Part shown: piece after piece, positions 27,270 to 36,799 of the stretch
How positions within the stretch are numbered: the first letter of the stretch is position 1
How the letters are laid out: each line of letters opens with the position of its first letter
Source of the DNA: Alkalihalobacillus bogoriensis ATCC BAA-922
GTDB lineage: Bacteria > Bacillota > Bacilli > Bacillales > Bacillaceae_F
Assembly: GCF_000621445.1 (NCBI RefSeq)
Contig: NZ_KK211280.1
Coordinates: 1 to 64,000 of the forward strand
Direction of reading: 5' to 3'
DNA length: 64,000 nt
Notes under the pieces: generated by a model
What the model was told of the DNA's origin: nothing
The model's database searches: none
The model's input: only the letters and a program-made list of their open reading frames with translations
Position numbers and translations under genes: made by a program

Positions 27270-27388
27270 AAAAAGGGGAGTAGCGACCTACTATAGGTTA
27301 ATGAGTCGTCATGACGGTGAGTTTCTCACTCGGTTCATTAAGCTTTATCTATGATGGATAACATTAACAGGTAAAGTCCGCAAGACCT
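27270..27388 (+). ncRNA. yybP-ykoY (Mn2+-sensing) riboswitch aptamer
   Basis: The conserved metal-binding segments are all present in order: AAAGGGGAGTAGC (27272 on), GTCGTCATGACGGTGAG...CTCACTCGG in the second arm and CAAGACCTTT closing the first stem. This family senses Mn2+ by docking two stacked stems. It is followed by a long hairpin whose 5' arm begins in the same AAGACC, so aptamer folding and terminator formation are mutually exclusive. High Mn2+ is therefore predicted to allow read-through into the antiporter gene. Confidence 0.92.
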
Positions 27389-27436
27389 TTTTATGAGAGT
27401 TTGATTTAAGGGTAAACTTTCATAAAAGGGTCTTTT
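27382..27436 (+). terminator. riboswitch expression-platform terminator
   Basis: The stem AAGACCTTTTTATGA-GAGTTT / AAACTTTCATAAAAGGGTCTT is followed by a T run. Its 5' arm shares AAGACCTTT with the aptamer's closing helix, giving a transcriptional on-switch layout. Confidence 0.88.
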
Positions 27437-27464
27437 TCGTGTTGTTAAGGAGGAGAAAAGTTTT

Positions 27465-28460
27465 ATGGTGTTTTTATTGTTTTTTATTTGTGCCGTTGTG
27501 ACGGTCATTACCGCAATTAAACTTTCTACGTATGCAGACGTTTTAAGTGAAAAATCGGCTCTTGGTGGGATGTTAGTTGGGACTGTTTTGCTAGCAGGAG
27601 CTACATCTTTACCGGAAGTTACGACGAGTGTATCGGCCATTGTTTTAAATAATCCTGACATTGCAATCGGAAATGTGTTAGGAAGTAACATGTTCAATAT
27701 ACTCATTATCGCTTGTTTTGATTTATATTATCGAAAACAACAATTTTTTAATGGGGCTGCTAAAGAACATATTTACACAGCGACAGTTGGTTTTCTTTTA
27801 GCCGTAACAGCATTTTCAGCTTTGATTGTTCAAATTAACATTGAAATCTTCCATATAGGGCTTGATACGCTAACCATTTTATTGATTTACATTGTAGGAA
27901 TGTTTATTATTGCTAAAATAACGAAATATGAAAATTCAGTTAAACCTATACCACCTAAAGAAGAAGAGGAAAAGCAAAATACAAATGCGATTTCCTTGAA
28001 ACGCGCGATTATCGGTTTTGTCATCGCTGCGATCGTCATTTTAGCTGCAGGCTCTTTGCTAACCATTACAGGTGACCGCATTGCGGTTATTACCGGATTA
28101 GGTTCTAGCTTTGTCGGGAGTTTCTTAATTGCAGCAACAACATCATTGCCAGAAGCCGTGTCTGTTCTTATCGCCATTCAGCTACGAAATTATAACTTAG
28201 CGATTGGTTCAATACTCGGAAGTAACTTATTTAATATGATTATTTTAGCTGGAACAGATGTGATTTACCGTCCTGGTGCGATTTTATCGTATGTTGCACC
28301 TGTTCATCTCATCACAGCGACAGCCATATCAGTATTATCGATTATCCTTTTATATTCAATAGGAAGAAAAACATCACGCTCATCCTTTACGTATATGTTA
28401 CCTTCTATCTTGTTAGTTGTTGTTTACTTCATTTCTTCGTATTTAATCTTTATTCAATAA
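27465..28460 (+). CDS. CaCA-family cation antiporter, Mn2+-riboswitch controlled
   Basis: A 331-residue membrane protein built as two inverted halves of about five helices, each with the CaCA alpha-repeat: GATSLPEVTTSV near residue 45 and ATTSLPEAVSVL near residue 225, plus GNVLGSNMFNI and GSILGSNLFNM. An acidic, lysine-rich loop links the halves. The family exchanges Ca2+ (or other cations) for Na+ or H+. The upstream Mn2+ riboswitch suggests that manganese efflux is the physiological role; that is inference. The start follows AAGGAGG. The stop codon is formed at the border of a shortened repeat A copy. Confidence 0.88.
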   Translation: MVFLLFFICAVVTVITAIKLSTYADVLSEKSALGGMLVGTVLLAGATSLPEVTTSVSAIVLNNPDIAIGNVLGSNMFNILIIACFDLYYRKQQFFNGAAKEHIYTATVGFLLAVTAFSALIVQINIEIFHIGLDTLTILLIYIVGMFIIAKITKYENSVKPIPPKEEEEKQNTNAISLKRAIIGFVIAAIVILAAGSLLTITGDRIAVITGLGSSFVGSFLIAATTSLPEAVSVLIAIQLRNYNLAIGSILGSNLFNMIILAGTDVIYRPGAILSYVAPVHLITATAISVLSIILLYSIGRKTSRSSFTYMLPSILLVVVYFISSYLIFIQ

Positions 28461-28516
28461 GGAAAATGCGGGAGCGTCTTTTCTAGAATAAGCTTTCAAA
28501 GCTTCACTGCAATACC
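28461..28516 (+). repeat. repeat A, copy 2 (internally deleted)
   Basis: Both ends of repeat A are present (GGAAAATGCGGGAGCGTCTTTTCT and AGAATAAGCTTTCAAAGCTTCACTGC), but about 100 central bases, including both palindromic arms, are missing. The junction falls between two TCTTTTCT/CTCTTCT-like direct repeats, consistent with a slippage or recombination deletion. It directly follows the stop of the CaCA antiporter gene. Confidence 0.75.
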
Positions 28517-28538
28517 AATATTTGCATGTTTCATTTTT

Positions 28539-28611
28539 GCGGTCAGAGCCGCCGTTATTTGTGAACATGATACGGGTTTCCGTTTTTTAGCGGCCACAGG
28601 AGCGCTTAATC
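28539..28611 (+). repeat. repeat B, copy 1 (left arm only)
   Basis: It matches the left arm of the full B copies at 39803 and 58286, from GCGGTCAGAG through CCGTTATTTGTGAACATGATACGGGTTTCC to GGCCACAGGAGCGCTTA. The right arm is absent. It lies about 22 bases after repeat A copy 2. Confidence 0.78.
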
Positions 28612-28644
28612 AATTTTTTATAATCTCTTATATGTTAAATAAAG

Positions 28645-28680
28645 AAAAAAGCAAATGAGACTATCGCTCATTTGCTTTTT
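28645..28680 (-). terminator. terminator of the ResA-like gene
   Basis: The perfect 13-bp stem AAAAGCAAATGAG / CTCATTTGCTTTT overlaps the stop codon of the ResA-like gene; on the minus strand it is followed by a T run. Confidence 0.82.
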
Positions 28681-29219
28681 CCTATCTCTTCTAACATTTC
28701 CTCCGTAACCATACCATTGATTCTTTTTTCAATAACACCATTCTCATTTATGACGACCGTTGTCGGGATTCCAAAAATAGAGTATTGTTTCATTACTTCT
28801 CCAGTTTCATCATACAATACTTCAAAGTTCGCATTAAAATGGTTTAAAAATGGCTCGACGTCTGCTTTAGATCGTTCTTGACTTGTTAAATTCACACCAA
28901 GGAGAATCGTATTTTCATCAAGTGTTTGTTCATATTTCACTAAAGCTGGCATCTCCTCTTGGCAAGGTAAACACCAAGTTGCAAAAAAATTAACAATAAC
29001 TCGTTTTCCTTGGAAAGATTGTAATGAGATTTCGCTACCATCTTTATCTTTTAACGTAAAGGGAACCGCTTGTTTCCCTTCAAAAGCACCAACAGAAGCT
29101 GTAGCAGCAACGGCTTTTTCAACTTGTTGGAATACAGGCTCTGATTGTTCATATACCATTCCGATTCCGAACATAAGAAAAAACAAAGCACAAAAATAAA
29201 ACATTTGTTTCATTTTCAA
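28668..29219 (-). CDS. membrane-anchored thiol-disulfide oxidoreductase (ResA/TlpA type)
   Basis: A 183-residue protein with an N-terminal signal anchor (about 5-20) and an extracytoplasmic thioredoxin fold. The active site is ATWCLPC, within the TlpA/ResA-like VNFFATWCLPCQEEMP block, and the cis-proline is in FGIPTTVVI. Relatives reduce apocytochrome c haem-binding cysteines or other envelope thiols. That would suit the di-haem cytochrome at 34728, though they are not adjacent. GAGGTGATTACC precedes the start. Confidence 0.88.
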   Translation of the reverse strand: MKMKQMFYFCALFFLMFGIGMVYEQSEPVFQQVEKAVAATASVGAFEGKQAVPFTLKDKDGSEISLQSFQGKRVIVNFFATWCLPCQEEMPALVKYEQTLDENTILLGVNLTSQERSKADVEPFLNHFNANFEVLYDETGEVMKQYSIFGIPTTVVINENGVIEKRINGMVTEEMLEEIGKSK

Positions 29220-29300
29220 AGGTAATCACCTCTTTCCACCCTTTATTCACCTTGATATAATATATGAACAACAGACAAGTTTCATGAAATGAGGATGTTT

Positions 29301-29450
29301 ATGCTTACTATTTTTTTATTTTTATCGATTATAAGTCTTTGTTCATATGTGATTTTCAGTTATACAACTGGATTTACAAATTCAATCCTTTTTATTTTCC
29401 TCATCTTAATTTCCATTACTTTATTTGCTTTTAAAAAGAAAAAATCATAA
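29301..29450 (+). CDS. small two-helix membrane protein, 49 residues
   Basis: ATG at 29301 lies six bases after GAGG. The product is almost entirely hydrophobic, with two likely membrane segments (about 2-20 and 27-43) and a KKKKS tail. It is divergent from the ResA-like gene and has no recognised family. Small size and low complexity limit confidence. Confidence 0.45.
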   Translation: MLTIFLFLSIISLCSYVIFSYTTGFTNSILFIFLILISITLFAFKKKKS

Positions 29451-29481
29451 TATTTTTTGTCCTATTTCCTCGGAAATTAGA

Positions 29482-30600
29482 TTATTGAATCGCTTCTTCA
29501 CTTTCACTATTCACAATAATTTCCTCAATAATATGTGTTGCGGCATTTGGTTTTTTTAATGTTCTTGCTGCTTTTTTCATTTTCTCATTTACCTTTTTCG
29601 CAAAAATGCGATTTAATAAAAACGGAATCTCAACTTCTTCCTGGGCTTTTAATGCTACACCGTTATCAATTAAAAATTTAGCATTGTGCTCTTCATGTCC
29701 TGGTACAGGTTGGTAGACAACTATCGGTGTTTCACATATAATCGCTTCAGCCATCGTAAGTCCACCAGATTTTGAAATAATAACATCACTAGCTCGTAAA
29801 TAATCTAAAAAGCGGTCAGTAAACGGGATGACATCAACAATATGTTTACTCTTCATTTGTTTCAGTTTTTGTTCAACTTTTTTATTATGACCTGTCATAC
29901 ATAAAATTCGAAGCTGACGATTACAATTTTCAAGTGAGCGTACTACTTCCGTGTAATTTGTAAGACCAATCCCCCCTCCTGCAATGAGGACAATTTTTTG
30001 GTTGTGCTCAAAACCTAATTCATACCGACATTTCCATTTCGAACGAGAAAAAGCTGGATTTTTCGGTACGGGGATTCCAGTCGTAATAAACCGTTCTTGT
30101 GGTAAATTATGTTTTTTAGCAAATAAACGAACATCGGGATCAGCCGTAAAGTATCCTGTGATTTCATCACGCCAATAAGCACGATGCAAAACAAAATCTG
30201 TAATTACCGTATACAAAGGGATTTTTAGCTTTTTTTTCTTTTTTAAAGTCGTTAAAAAAGCCGTAACAAATGGATGTGTTGATATAATAAAAGGAGTTTT
30301 GGATCGATCAATAAACGCTGCTAACTTTTCTACAAATAGTTTGCCAAATGAATCTAAATACAAAAAATATAATTTTTCTTCAGAACGATAATAAATATTT
30401 CTCCAAATGTTTGGACTAATCTTCAATAAGGAAAGATATGAATGCAACACAAATTTATGAAGCGTCGGACTAATGGAATGAAAGGTATCAATGATTATTG
30501 GTTCATAGCCTTTATTCATTAATTCTGTCTCTAAAGCTTTTGCAGCCTGTTGATGACCGTGACCTATTGATGCAGAAAAAATTAAAGGTTGATTCATCAT
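29482..30600 (-). CDS. MGDG-synthase/UgtP-type glycosyltransferase
   Basis: A 372-residue GT-B glycosyltransferase. The N-terminal acceptor motif SIGHGHQQAAKAL is that of diacylglycerol glycosyltransferases (GT28). The C-terminal donor site has GGGIGL and the SGGLTMAEAI nucleotide-sugar signature. Relatives transfer glucose or galactose to diacylglycerol at the inner membrane face. A UgtP-like lipid role is likely, but the sugar and acceptor are unproven. The start at 30600 follows GAGGGGAGC; the next codon is also ATG. It is divergent from trpS. Confidence 0.85.
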   Translation of the reverse strand: MMNQPLIFSASIGHGHQQAAKALETELMNKGYEPIIIDTFHSISPTLHKFVLHSYLSLLKISPNIWRNIYYRSEEKLYFLYLDSFGKLFVEKLAAFIDRSKTPFIISTHPFVTAFLTTLKKKKKLKIPLYTVITDFVLHRAYWRDEITGYFTADPDVRLFAKKHNLPQERFITTGIPVPKNPAFSRSKWKCRYELGFEHNQKIVLIAGGGIGLTNYTEVVRSLENCNRQLRILCMTGHNKKVEQKLKQMKSKHIVDVIPFTDRFLDYLRASDVIISKSGGLTMAEAIICETPIVVYQPVPGHEEHNAKFLIDNGVALKAQEEVEIPFLLNRIFAKKVNEKMKKAARTLKKPNAATHIIEEIIVNSESEEAIQ

Positions 30601-30754
30601 GCTCCCCTCTTTCATCACAGTTGTATCCATATTATTTGTTATTCGATTGGAAAGCATTCACAATGACTACGGATGGATAATATTAGTCATGTGTTTTGTT
30701 TTAGTTTACTCTCTCGCTAGTTTTCGTTAAGATAACAGTAAAAGGAATGAGTGA

Positions 30755-31759
<1,005 letters not shown>

Positions 31760-31898
31760 CGGGTAGAACATATCTCTCATACAAAAGTGAGAAAGAACAA
31801 ATTCAAGGTTTGGACACGCGAATAAATAGTTTGTACAAACAATAATGATTTTCGACTAATGTAAATATACGCTTTGATACTTACGAGGCAACTTTTAT

Positions 31899-32004
31899 GC
31901 GGTCAGAGCAGCCGTTATTTGTGAACATGATACGGGTTTGCGTTTTTTTGCGGCCACAGGAGCGCTTATTCACGCAAAAGCAACACTATTCCACGCGATA
32001 TATG
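31899..32004 (+). repeat. repeat B, copy 2 (left arm and loop)
   Basis: It is identical or nearly so to the left arm and start of the loop of the full B copies, from GCGGTCAGAGCAGCCGTTATT to GCGATATATGA. The right arm is replaced by the tandem repeat C, which begins within ten bases. Together with C it occupies most of the 546-base gap between trpS and the next gene. Confidence 0.78.
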
Positions 32005-32010
32005 AAAAAC

Positions 32011-32262
32011 ACCCTTTGCGGGGCGATACGCTCGCTGTGCGCTACACTGTGGTAAACCACCACAGTGTTGCTTAAGACACTACAGCGGCTTCTCTCCCTT
32101 ACGCAAACGATCCCAAAGGGAAAAGCACCCTTTGGGCGGGCGATACGCTCGCTGTGCGCTACACTGTGGTAAACCACCACAGTGTTGCTTAAGACACTAC
32201 AGCGGCTTCTCTCCCTTACGCAAACGATCCCAAAGGGAAAAGCACCCTTTGGGATCGTTTGC
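32011..32262 (+). repeat. repeat C: 117-bp tandem duplication with nested hairpins
   Basis: Two copies with a 117-base period (32024-32140 and 32141-32257) are identical over 113 bases. A fragment at 32011-32023 looks like the end of a third unit. Each unit contains the hairpin CACTGTGGT / ACCACAGTG. At the junction, the last unit forms a perfect 18-bp stem GCAAACGATCCCAAAGGG (32220-32237) / 32245-32262 with a seven-base loop. It is GC-richer than the flanks and has no credible ORF. Confidence 0.88.
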
Positions 32263-32267
32263 TATCA

Positions 32268-32298
32268 AAAAAGCATACAGTTTTTATGTATGCTTTGC
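32268..32298 (-). terminator. terminator of the 39-residue membrane protein gene
   Basis: The stem AAAGCATAC / GTATGCTTT is followed, on the minus strand, by a T run. Confidence 0.68.
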
Positions 32299-32305
32299 TT
32301 TCTTA

Positions 32306-32425
32306 TTAATAACCTTTTTGCTTTTTCCAAATGGCACCTACTAATAATGAAATTCCAATCGTACCAACTACGGCAACAACGGTTAGAATTTGCATTGCTC
32401 CATGTACAAATCCATCCACTGTCAT
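32306..32425 (-). CDS. small single-pass membrane protein, 39 residues
   Basis: GGAGGAGGG precedes two possible starts: ATG (32425), directly adjacent, and GTG (32419), at better spacing. The product has one hydrophobic segment (about 12-33) and a basic C-terminus, WKKQKGY. It ends at its own terminator. It lies between repeat C and yjbA on the same strand as yjbA. No family is recognised. Confidence 0.55.
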   Translation of the reverse strand: MTVDGFVHGAMQILTVVAVVGTIGISLLVGAIWKKQKGY

Positions 32426-32545
32426 CCCTCCTCCGTCTATGAATTACAGTTGCGTTGTTCATTTCCTACTATCTCATTATAAAGGTCTTTTTTCCTTGTG
32501 TAAATATTCGATAGAGAAGGTTGTAATGTTGACACAATTTCATCA

Positions 32546-33292
32546 TTATTTCACACTTTCTCCGTGCTCTAATTCCCATAACTTCTCAAAGAACGGTTGA
32601 CCCTTTACCATTTTACTACATAGTTGGTAATGCCTGCTTGTCCAACCTAATTTCACTTCCTCAAATAAACCATTCCATGCTTCTTCCATTGACATTTGCT
32701 GGATGTCCATATATAGATTTGGGTTCCATTCAGTATACCAATACCGTATTTCTGCCTCATTTCCCGAAGTATATAATTGGTCAAGTGCCATAAATAATAA
32801 TTGCTTTAATTGCCGTTCTTTTCTTGTTAATCCTTTCATATCTTCAGGACTTGGAGAAAGGATATGATATTCTTTTGAAAAGATTATATTGTCTAACGTA
32901 TATTCTTGCATTTCTTCTGTTTCGACTAAATCAAACACAATTTGTTCTTGTCTTGGTGTTAATCGACTTTTTCGTATCGGGGTTTTATATCCGATCGTAT
33001 CTACTGCTATTATTCTTTTACCATCTGTCGCTATAAAACAGTAATCCAGTTGTATTCTTGACATATTTTTGCGTAAATAGCTTTTTTGAAAAACGGCTAA
33101 TAGTAAAGAATCCGGCAATTCAGCAATGTTATTTTCAATATAGTCAAATAATTCTTCGCTTACTTTTACAACATAAGCTTGATCCAACACTTCAATCCTA
33201 TCGTCACTTCTCCACTCATAAAAGTCACAGACATTGTATCCATTTTCTTCACCTTCAAACCAATTTACCCAGACATCACGAATGTGGACCAT
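32546..33292 (-). CDS. yjbA: UPF0736 / DUF3603 family protein YjbA
   Basis: A 248-residue soluble protein whose N-terminus ([16 protein letters not shown]) and later blocks match Bacillus YjbA, a family of unknown function about 250 residues long. No catalytic motif or membrane segment is evident. The start at 33292 was chosen from the conserved [14 protein letters not shown] beginning, with GGGGGG ten bases upstream. Its position next to trpS is as in B. subtilis. Confidence 0.87.
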   Translation of the reverse strand: MVHIRDVWVNWFEGEENGYNVCDFYEWRSDDRIEVLDQAYVVKVSEELFDYIENNIAELPDSLLLAVFQKSYLRKNMSRIQLDYCFIATDGKRIIAVDTIGYKTPIRKSRLTPRQEQIVFDLVETEEMQEYTLDNIIFSKEYHILSPSPEDMKGLTRKERQLKQLLFMALDQLYTSGNEAEIRYWYTEWNPNLYMDIQQMSMEEAWNGLFEEVKLGWTSRHYQLCSKMVKGQPFFEKLWELEHGESVK

Positions 33293-33379
33293 CGTTAACA
33301 TGCCCCCCTGCTAATAATGTTTGTACCATCAGTATAGTCAGAGAGTACCCAATTTATTCCACGACTACTATATTCATGC

Positions 33380-33610
33380 TTATAAGTTTTTATGCGACTT
33401 TTTTTTCGAAGAGCTTGGCCAATATAAACAAAGAGTAATAATTATAAAACCACCAATCAACAAATAAAATTCTACTCTGCGAACAATAAAGGAAGAAAAA
33501 CTTGAAACATCATAACCTACCGCAAAAAGATTGAGATAGGCAAGTATACTTATTCCACCTGACACGGCTAATCCAAAACCTACGAGCAACATTATAAATC
33601 GAAAAACCAT
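33380..33610 (-). CDS. small membrane protein, 76 residues
   Basis: AGGAG lies seven bases before the ATG. Two hydrophobic segments (about 4-30 and 46-66) are followed by a basic SSSKKKSHKNL tail. It sits between yjaZ and yjbA on the same strand. I do not recognise the family. Confidence 0.62.
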   Translation of the reverse strand: MVFRFIMLLVGFGLAVSGGISILAYLNLFAVGYDVSSFSSFIVRRVEFYLLIGGFIIITLCLYWPSSSKKKSHKNL

Positions 33611-33679
33611 CGAACAACTCCTATTTATAACCTTGCCTATCTTTTTCTCGCTTGAAGGTAAAAAAACCTGCCTTCTTTT

Positions 33680-34528
33680 TTATGTTTCTGTTTCAAAGGA
33701 CGTATTTTTTATTATTTCTTTCGCTGACATTCCTAACAATTCTTTTGAATTTTTTTCATCTCGTTTAGCACACTCGTCGACAATAGCATAGCCAAGAGCA
33801 TAACCAATCCATTGTGGCCACCCTAAGCCACGATGACCAAACAAATAAGGATTATGGTTTTTTCTTCCTTTTACTGTTAGCCTTGCTTTAAATAAATAAT
33901 CCCACCAATATACCAACACATCATCGGTGTATATCGACGTCCATATTGCATTCATTTCCTTTCCCAACTCTTCTTCAACCGCTTTCTCAGCCAATCCTTC
34001 AATAAGTAAAGAATCAAGTAGAGTTAGTTCGCTTTCATCGTTTTTTTCAAATCTTAGTCGACATACATGATGATATTCATGAGTAACTAATGCTTCTATT
34101 TCTTTTTTCGTAGTTGTTGCTGAAAGAAACAAAATAATTTTCTCTGTAAAGCCAATGCCCATCTTCTTTCCTAAATGTTTCATAATCATTTCATTTCTTT
34201 CTTCTACAGGAAAAATAAAAATATGAACATCAGGACCATGCCACTTTTTTTTCAAATAACGAAACTGTCTTTCTACAATTTCCCATACTCTCTTTTCTTC
34301 AAACTTTTCAATCGTATTCACAATATCAACATCAGGATGAAAAAGTCCCTGTCCTAGTAAATATTGATGTAATTCAATTGGATGAGGATGTTCTTTAAAG
34401 ACATTTTGTTCAATCATTGGTTTTATCAGCATATCGCACTGTGCTTTAAATTGTTGTTCACGCGTATTTGCTTTTTTTACCGATTGACAATATTGTTGTA
34501 ACCATTTGTTAGTATTAACGACTCCCAT
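33680..34528 (-). CDS. yjaZ: DUF2268 putative Zn-dependent protease, YjaZ-like
   Basis: A 282-residue soluble protein with a HEYHH (HExxH) zinc signature near residue 150, followed by a LIEGLAEKAVEE stretch whose glutamate could be the third ligand (gluzincin style). GWPQWIGYALGYAIV near the C-terminus is characteristic of DUF2268. Protease activity is predicted for the family, not demonstrated. The start follows GGGAGCAGGAGAG. The B. subtilis relative lies in the same neighbourhood. Confidence 0.84.
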   Translation of the reverse strand: MGVVNTNKWLQQYCQSVKKANTREQQFKAQCDMLIKPMIEQNVFKEHPHPIELHQYLLGQGLFHPDVDIVNTIEKFEEKRVWEIVERQFRYLKKKWHGPDVHIFIFPVEERNEMIMKHLGKKMGIGFTEKIILFLSATTTKKEIEALVTHEYHHVCRLRFEKNDESELTLLDSLLIEGLAEKAVEEELGKEMNAIWTSIYTDDVLVYWWDYLFKARLTVKGRKNHNPYLFGHRGLGWPQWIGYALGYAIVDECAKRDEKNSKELLGMSAKEIIKNTSFETET

Positions 34529-34699
34529 CTCTCCTGCTCCCTTTTTGAAGTGTTGTAATATACTATGCGACTAGCATTAGAAAGGGACTCCATTTATCTA
34601 GAGTTGATAGACAGAACTATGCTCCATCTACAATATATTAGAATACATGTCCGAAACATCACGCTGCACTGCTATACTAAATTTTTTCTTATCTTACAA

Positions 34700-34727
34700 G
34701 AAAAAGCCAGGAAATCCTGGCTTTTCT
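34700..34727 (-). terminator. terminator of the di-haem cytochrome gene
   Basis: AAAAGCCAGGA / TCCTGGCTTTT forms a compact hairpin with T residues following on the minus strand, directly beyond the stop codon. Confidence 0.75.
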
Positions 34728-36698
34728 CTACTTATTTCTACTGCTCGTTAATGACAGCAAATACTTCACTAACGCCTCTTGTTCCTCTTTTGTAAAACCA
34801 CTTTCTTCATCTACCCAATACTCATGGCCGCTTCCTTCTACATGGGCGTCTTGTAAATGCTTATTTTCTTTGTTTGCTTGAACGACTTTCTCCCGGAGGT
34901 TTCGATCCACAACCGCACGTAAGCTGTGATAAGGATCTGGGTTGATTCCTTTTATTACTGTACCAGGTAATCCTAAGTCTGTATTTGGATTAGGACCGAC
35001 GGATACTCCCCCATCATGTAAATAAGGTGGCGACCACGCTAAGCCAATTAGTCCCTTTACTTTATACCCGCCTTTTTCGTCTTTATCTTTAGCAAATACA
35101 AATTTCTTTTGTTCTTCATCAACATGTTCAGTCGGAACTTCAAGAATCGTTGCATCTTCTGGGACAGGTACAGGAGTATCAGGTGAATAGGTTAAAGACT
35201 TTCCTAGAAAATCCGGAATGTCTTTAAACGATTGAGCACGAGAAGGTTCAGTCTTTATTTCTTGTTGTGGAATAATTTCATGGTTTGTATAGGTTGGACC
35301 TGCATGACAAGATATACAGCCCGCTCGGTTAAACACTTCACGACCAGTAGCCAGTACGCTGCTATCGACATGTTGGTTGTACTTCGGAGGAACTAGCGCA
35401 TTTTGATATGCTGACATTGCATTAATTTGTTCCCCGACGCGAAAACCAGGCGAACTAACAATCGTCCCATTTGGTGAGTACATCGATACTTTTGGATAAT
35501 TGGGTGGTTTGACCATTTCATTTACACCAGGTACTTTAGGTTCTTTGTCAATAGATGCTAAAAACTGTGATGGAGTCATCTCACTCTCAGGATTGAAGCG
35601 ATAATTTTTATTGGCTGCATTTTGTAATATCGTTCCAATAAATTGGTCTTTATCAATGTTAAATAACGGTTCACTTTGTCCAGCTTGTGCTAATATATCT
35701 GAATTTTGAGCATGGACATTATTATTTAATGAGCTTAATCCTTTGAAAGGACCAACTGCCGCAAAGCCATTCCAACCATAAGGATGGTCTCCTAACGTAA
35801 ACGAATCTGGAATTTGAGTAGGGTTATTCACTAAATCCATTGTAGAATCGAAATTACCTGCTGGCCATTTTACTAGCATCTCATCAACCGCTTGTTCAAA
35901 CTTTTCTGCATCGGGTAAGGAAACTTCTTCTCCATCTTCATTTCGAACTGTTGGAGTATGCTCTGTAATATATTCCTTTAATTTCTCTGCATCCATGTCT
36001 GTATTCGTAAAGTAAGCTGCTGAGTTGGTTGCTAAAGCCAGCAGCAGTCCACCATTAAAGTTTTTATTAGGTGCGCCTTCAACGACCATTCCTGTTTTCA
36101 TATCAACAGAAGCATGACATGCTGCACAACTAACTCCCGCTTTAATACGTCCTTCTGAAAAAGAAATTGGCATCCCTAAAGGTGTTAGTGAACCTTTCGC
36201 TACATCTAACCCTGTATTAATTTTTTCCCCTTTTTTAAAGATTTGGCCCCCTATTCTTACATCTTCTGCCAACTCTACCTGTAAATTATCAGTATACCCA
36301 CCACGTAACTCTAATATAGCTTTAGAAATATTCGTTACTGTCAATGGACCATCTAACATTCCTAATATATCCGTAATAAAAACTTCATTATTAAATGTTT
36401 CATTATAAAAAAGCTCTCTCCCTAATGTTATAAATTCTTCGTCCACCTTAACAGCTCCGTTGCTTTCAGAAAGAGGTCCACCTTTTCCTTGAGCCAGTAA
36501 TGAATCAGAAGTAACATCATCTCCTTTAATCGTGACTCCCCATAAATCATACATGGTAGATTCCTCAATATTCATCGTTTCATTTAAAATATTATCTTCA
36601 GGTGGAATATAAGAATATTGAGGTTCGATAATATAAAGACTAGCTACAAGTAAAATGATTACGGCGACAATCCCATAGAAAATATACCGTTTTTTCAT
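34728..36698 (-). CDS. membrane-anchored di-haem c-type cytochrome (peroxidase-like)
   Basis: A 656-residue protein with one N-terminal membrane anchor (about 5-25) and a large extracytoplasmic part. Two covalent haem sites are visible: CAACH (191-195) and CISCH (461-465). Two haems far apart, with SPPYLHDGG near the C-terminus, recall the di-haem cytochrome c peroxidase / MauG superfamily, but at 656 residues it is much longer than classic members. The start at 36698 follows AAGGAGGG. It stands alone, without cytochrome-maturation genes nearby. The electron donor and substrate are unknown. Confidence 0.82.
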   Translation of the reverse strand: MKKRYIFYGIVAVIILLVASLYIIEPQYSYIPPEDNILNETMNIEESTMYDLWGVTIKGDDVTSDSLLAQGKGGPLSESNGAVKVDEEFITLGRELFYNETFNNEVFITDILGMLDGPLTVTNISKAILELRGGYTDNLQVELAEDVRIGGQIFKKGEKINTGLDVAKGSLTPLGMPISFSEGRIKAGVSCAACHASVDMKTGMVVEGAPNKNFNGGLLLALATNSAAYFTNTDMDAEKLKEYITEHTPTVRNEDGEEVSLPDAEKFEQAVDEMLVKWPAGNFDSTMDLVNNPTQIPDSFTLGDHPYGWNGFAAVGPFKGLSSLNNNVHAQNSDILAQAGQSEPLFNIDKDQFIGTILQNAANKNYRFNPESEMTPSQFLASIDKEPKVPGVNEMVKPPNYPKVSMYSPNGTIVSSPGFRVGEQINAMSAYQNALVPPKYNQHVDSSVLATGREVFNRAGCISCHAGPTYTNHEIIPQQEIKTEPSRAQSFKDIPDFLGKSLTYSPDTPVPVPEDATILEVPTEHVDEEQKKFVFAKDKDEKGGYKVKGLIGLAWSPPYLHDGGVSVGPNPNTDLGLPGTVIKGINPDPYHSLRAVVDRNLREKVVQANKENKHLQDAHVEGSGHEYWVDEESGFTKEEQEALVKYLLSLTSSRNK

Positions 36699-36751
36699 CG
36701 TATCCCTCCTTATCTTTACACCTATTTTTTCACAAATTATATTCAATATGT

Positions 36752-36799
36752 AAAAAGGAACGAAAGAATAAGAATAGCCTTACTCTTTCGTTCCTTTAT
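36752..36799 (-). terminator. terminator of the lipid kinase gene
   Basis: A 14-bp stem, AAAGGAACGAAAGA / TCTTTCGTTCCTTT, overlaps the end of the kinase gene; minus-strand T residues follow. Confidence 0.75.

Noticed and set aside
31986-32180. Open frames across repeat C
   Set aside because: They repeat internally with the 117-bp unit, have no ribosome binding site, and their periodicity is nucleotide-level, not protein-level.
32011-32262. Possible CRISPR array
   Set aside because: The repeated unit is 117 bases and contiguous, with no unique spacers and no cas genes; it is a tandem duplication.
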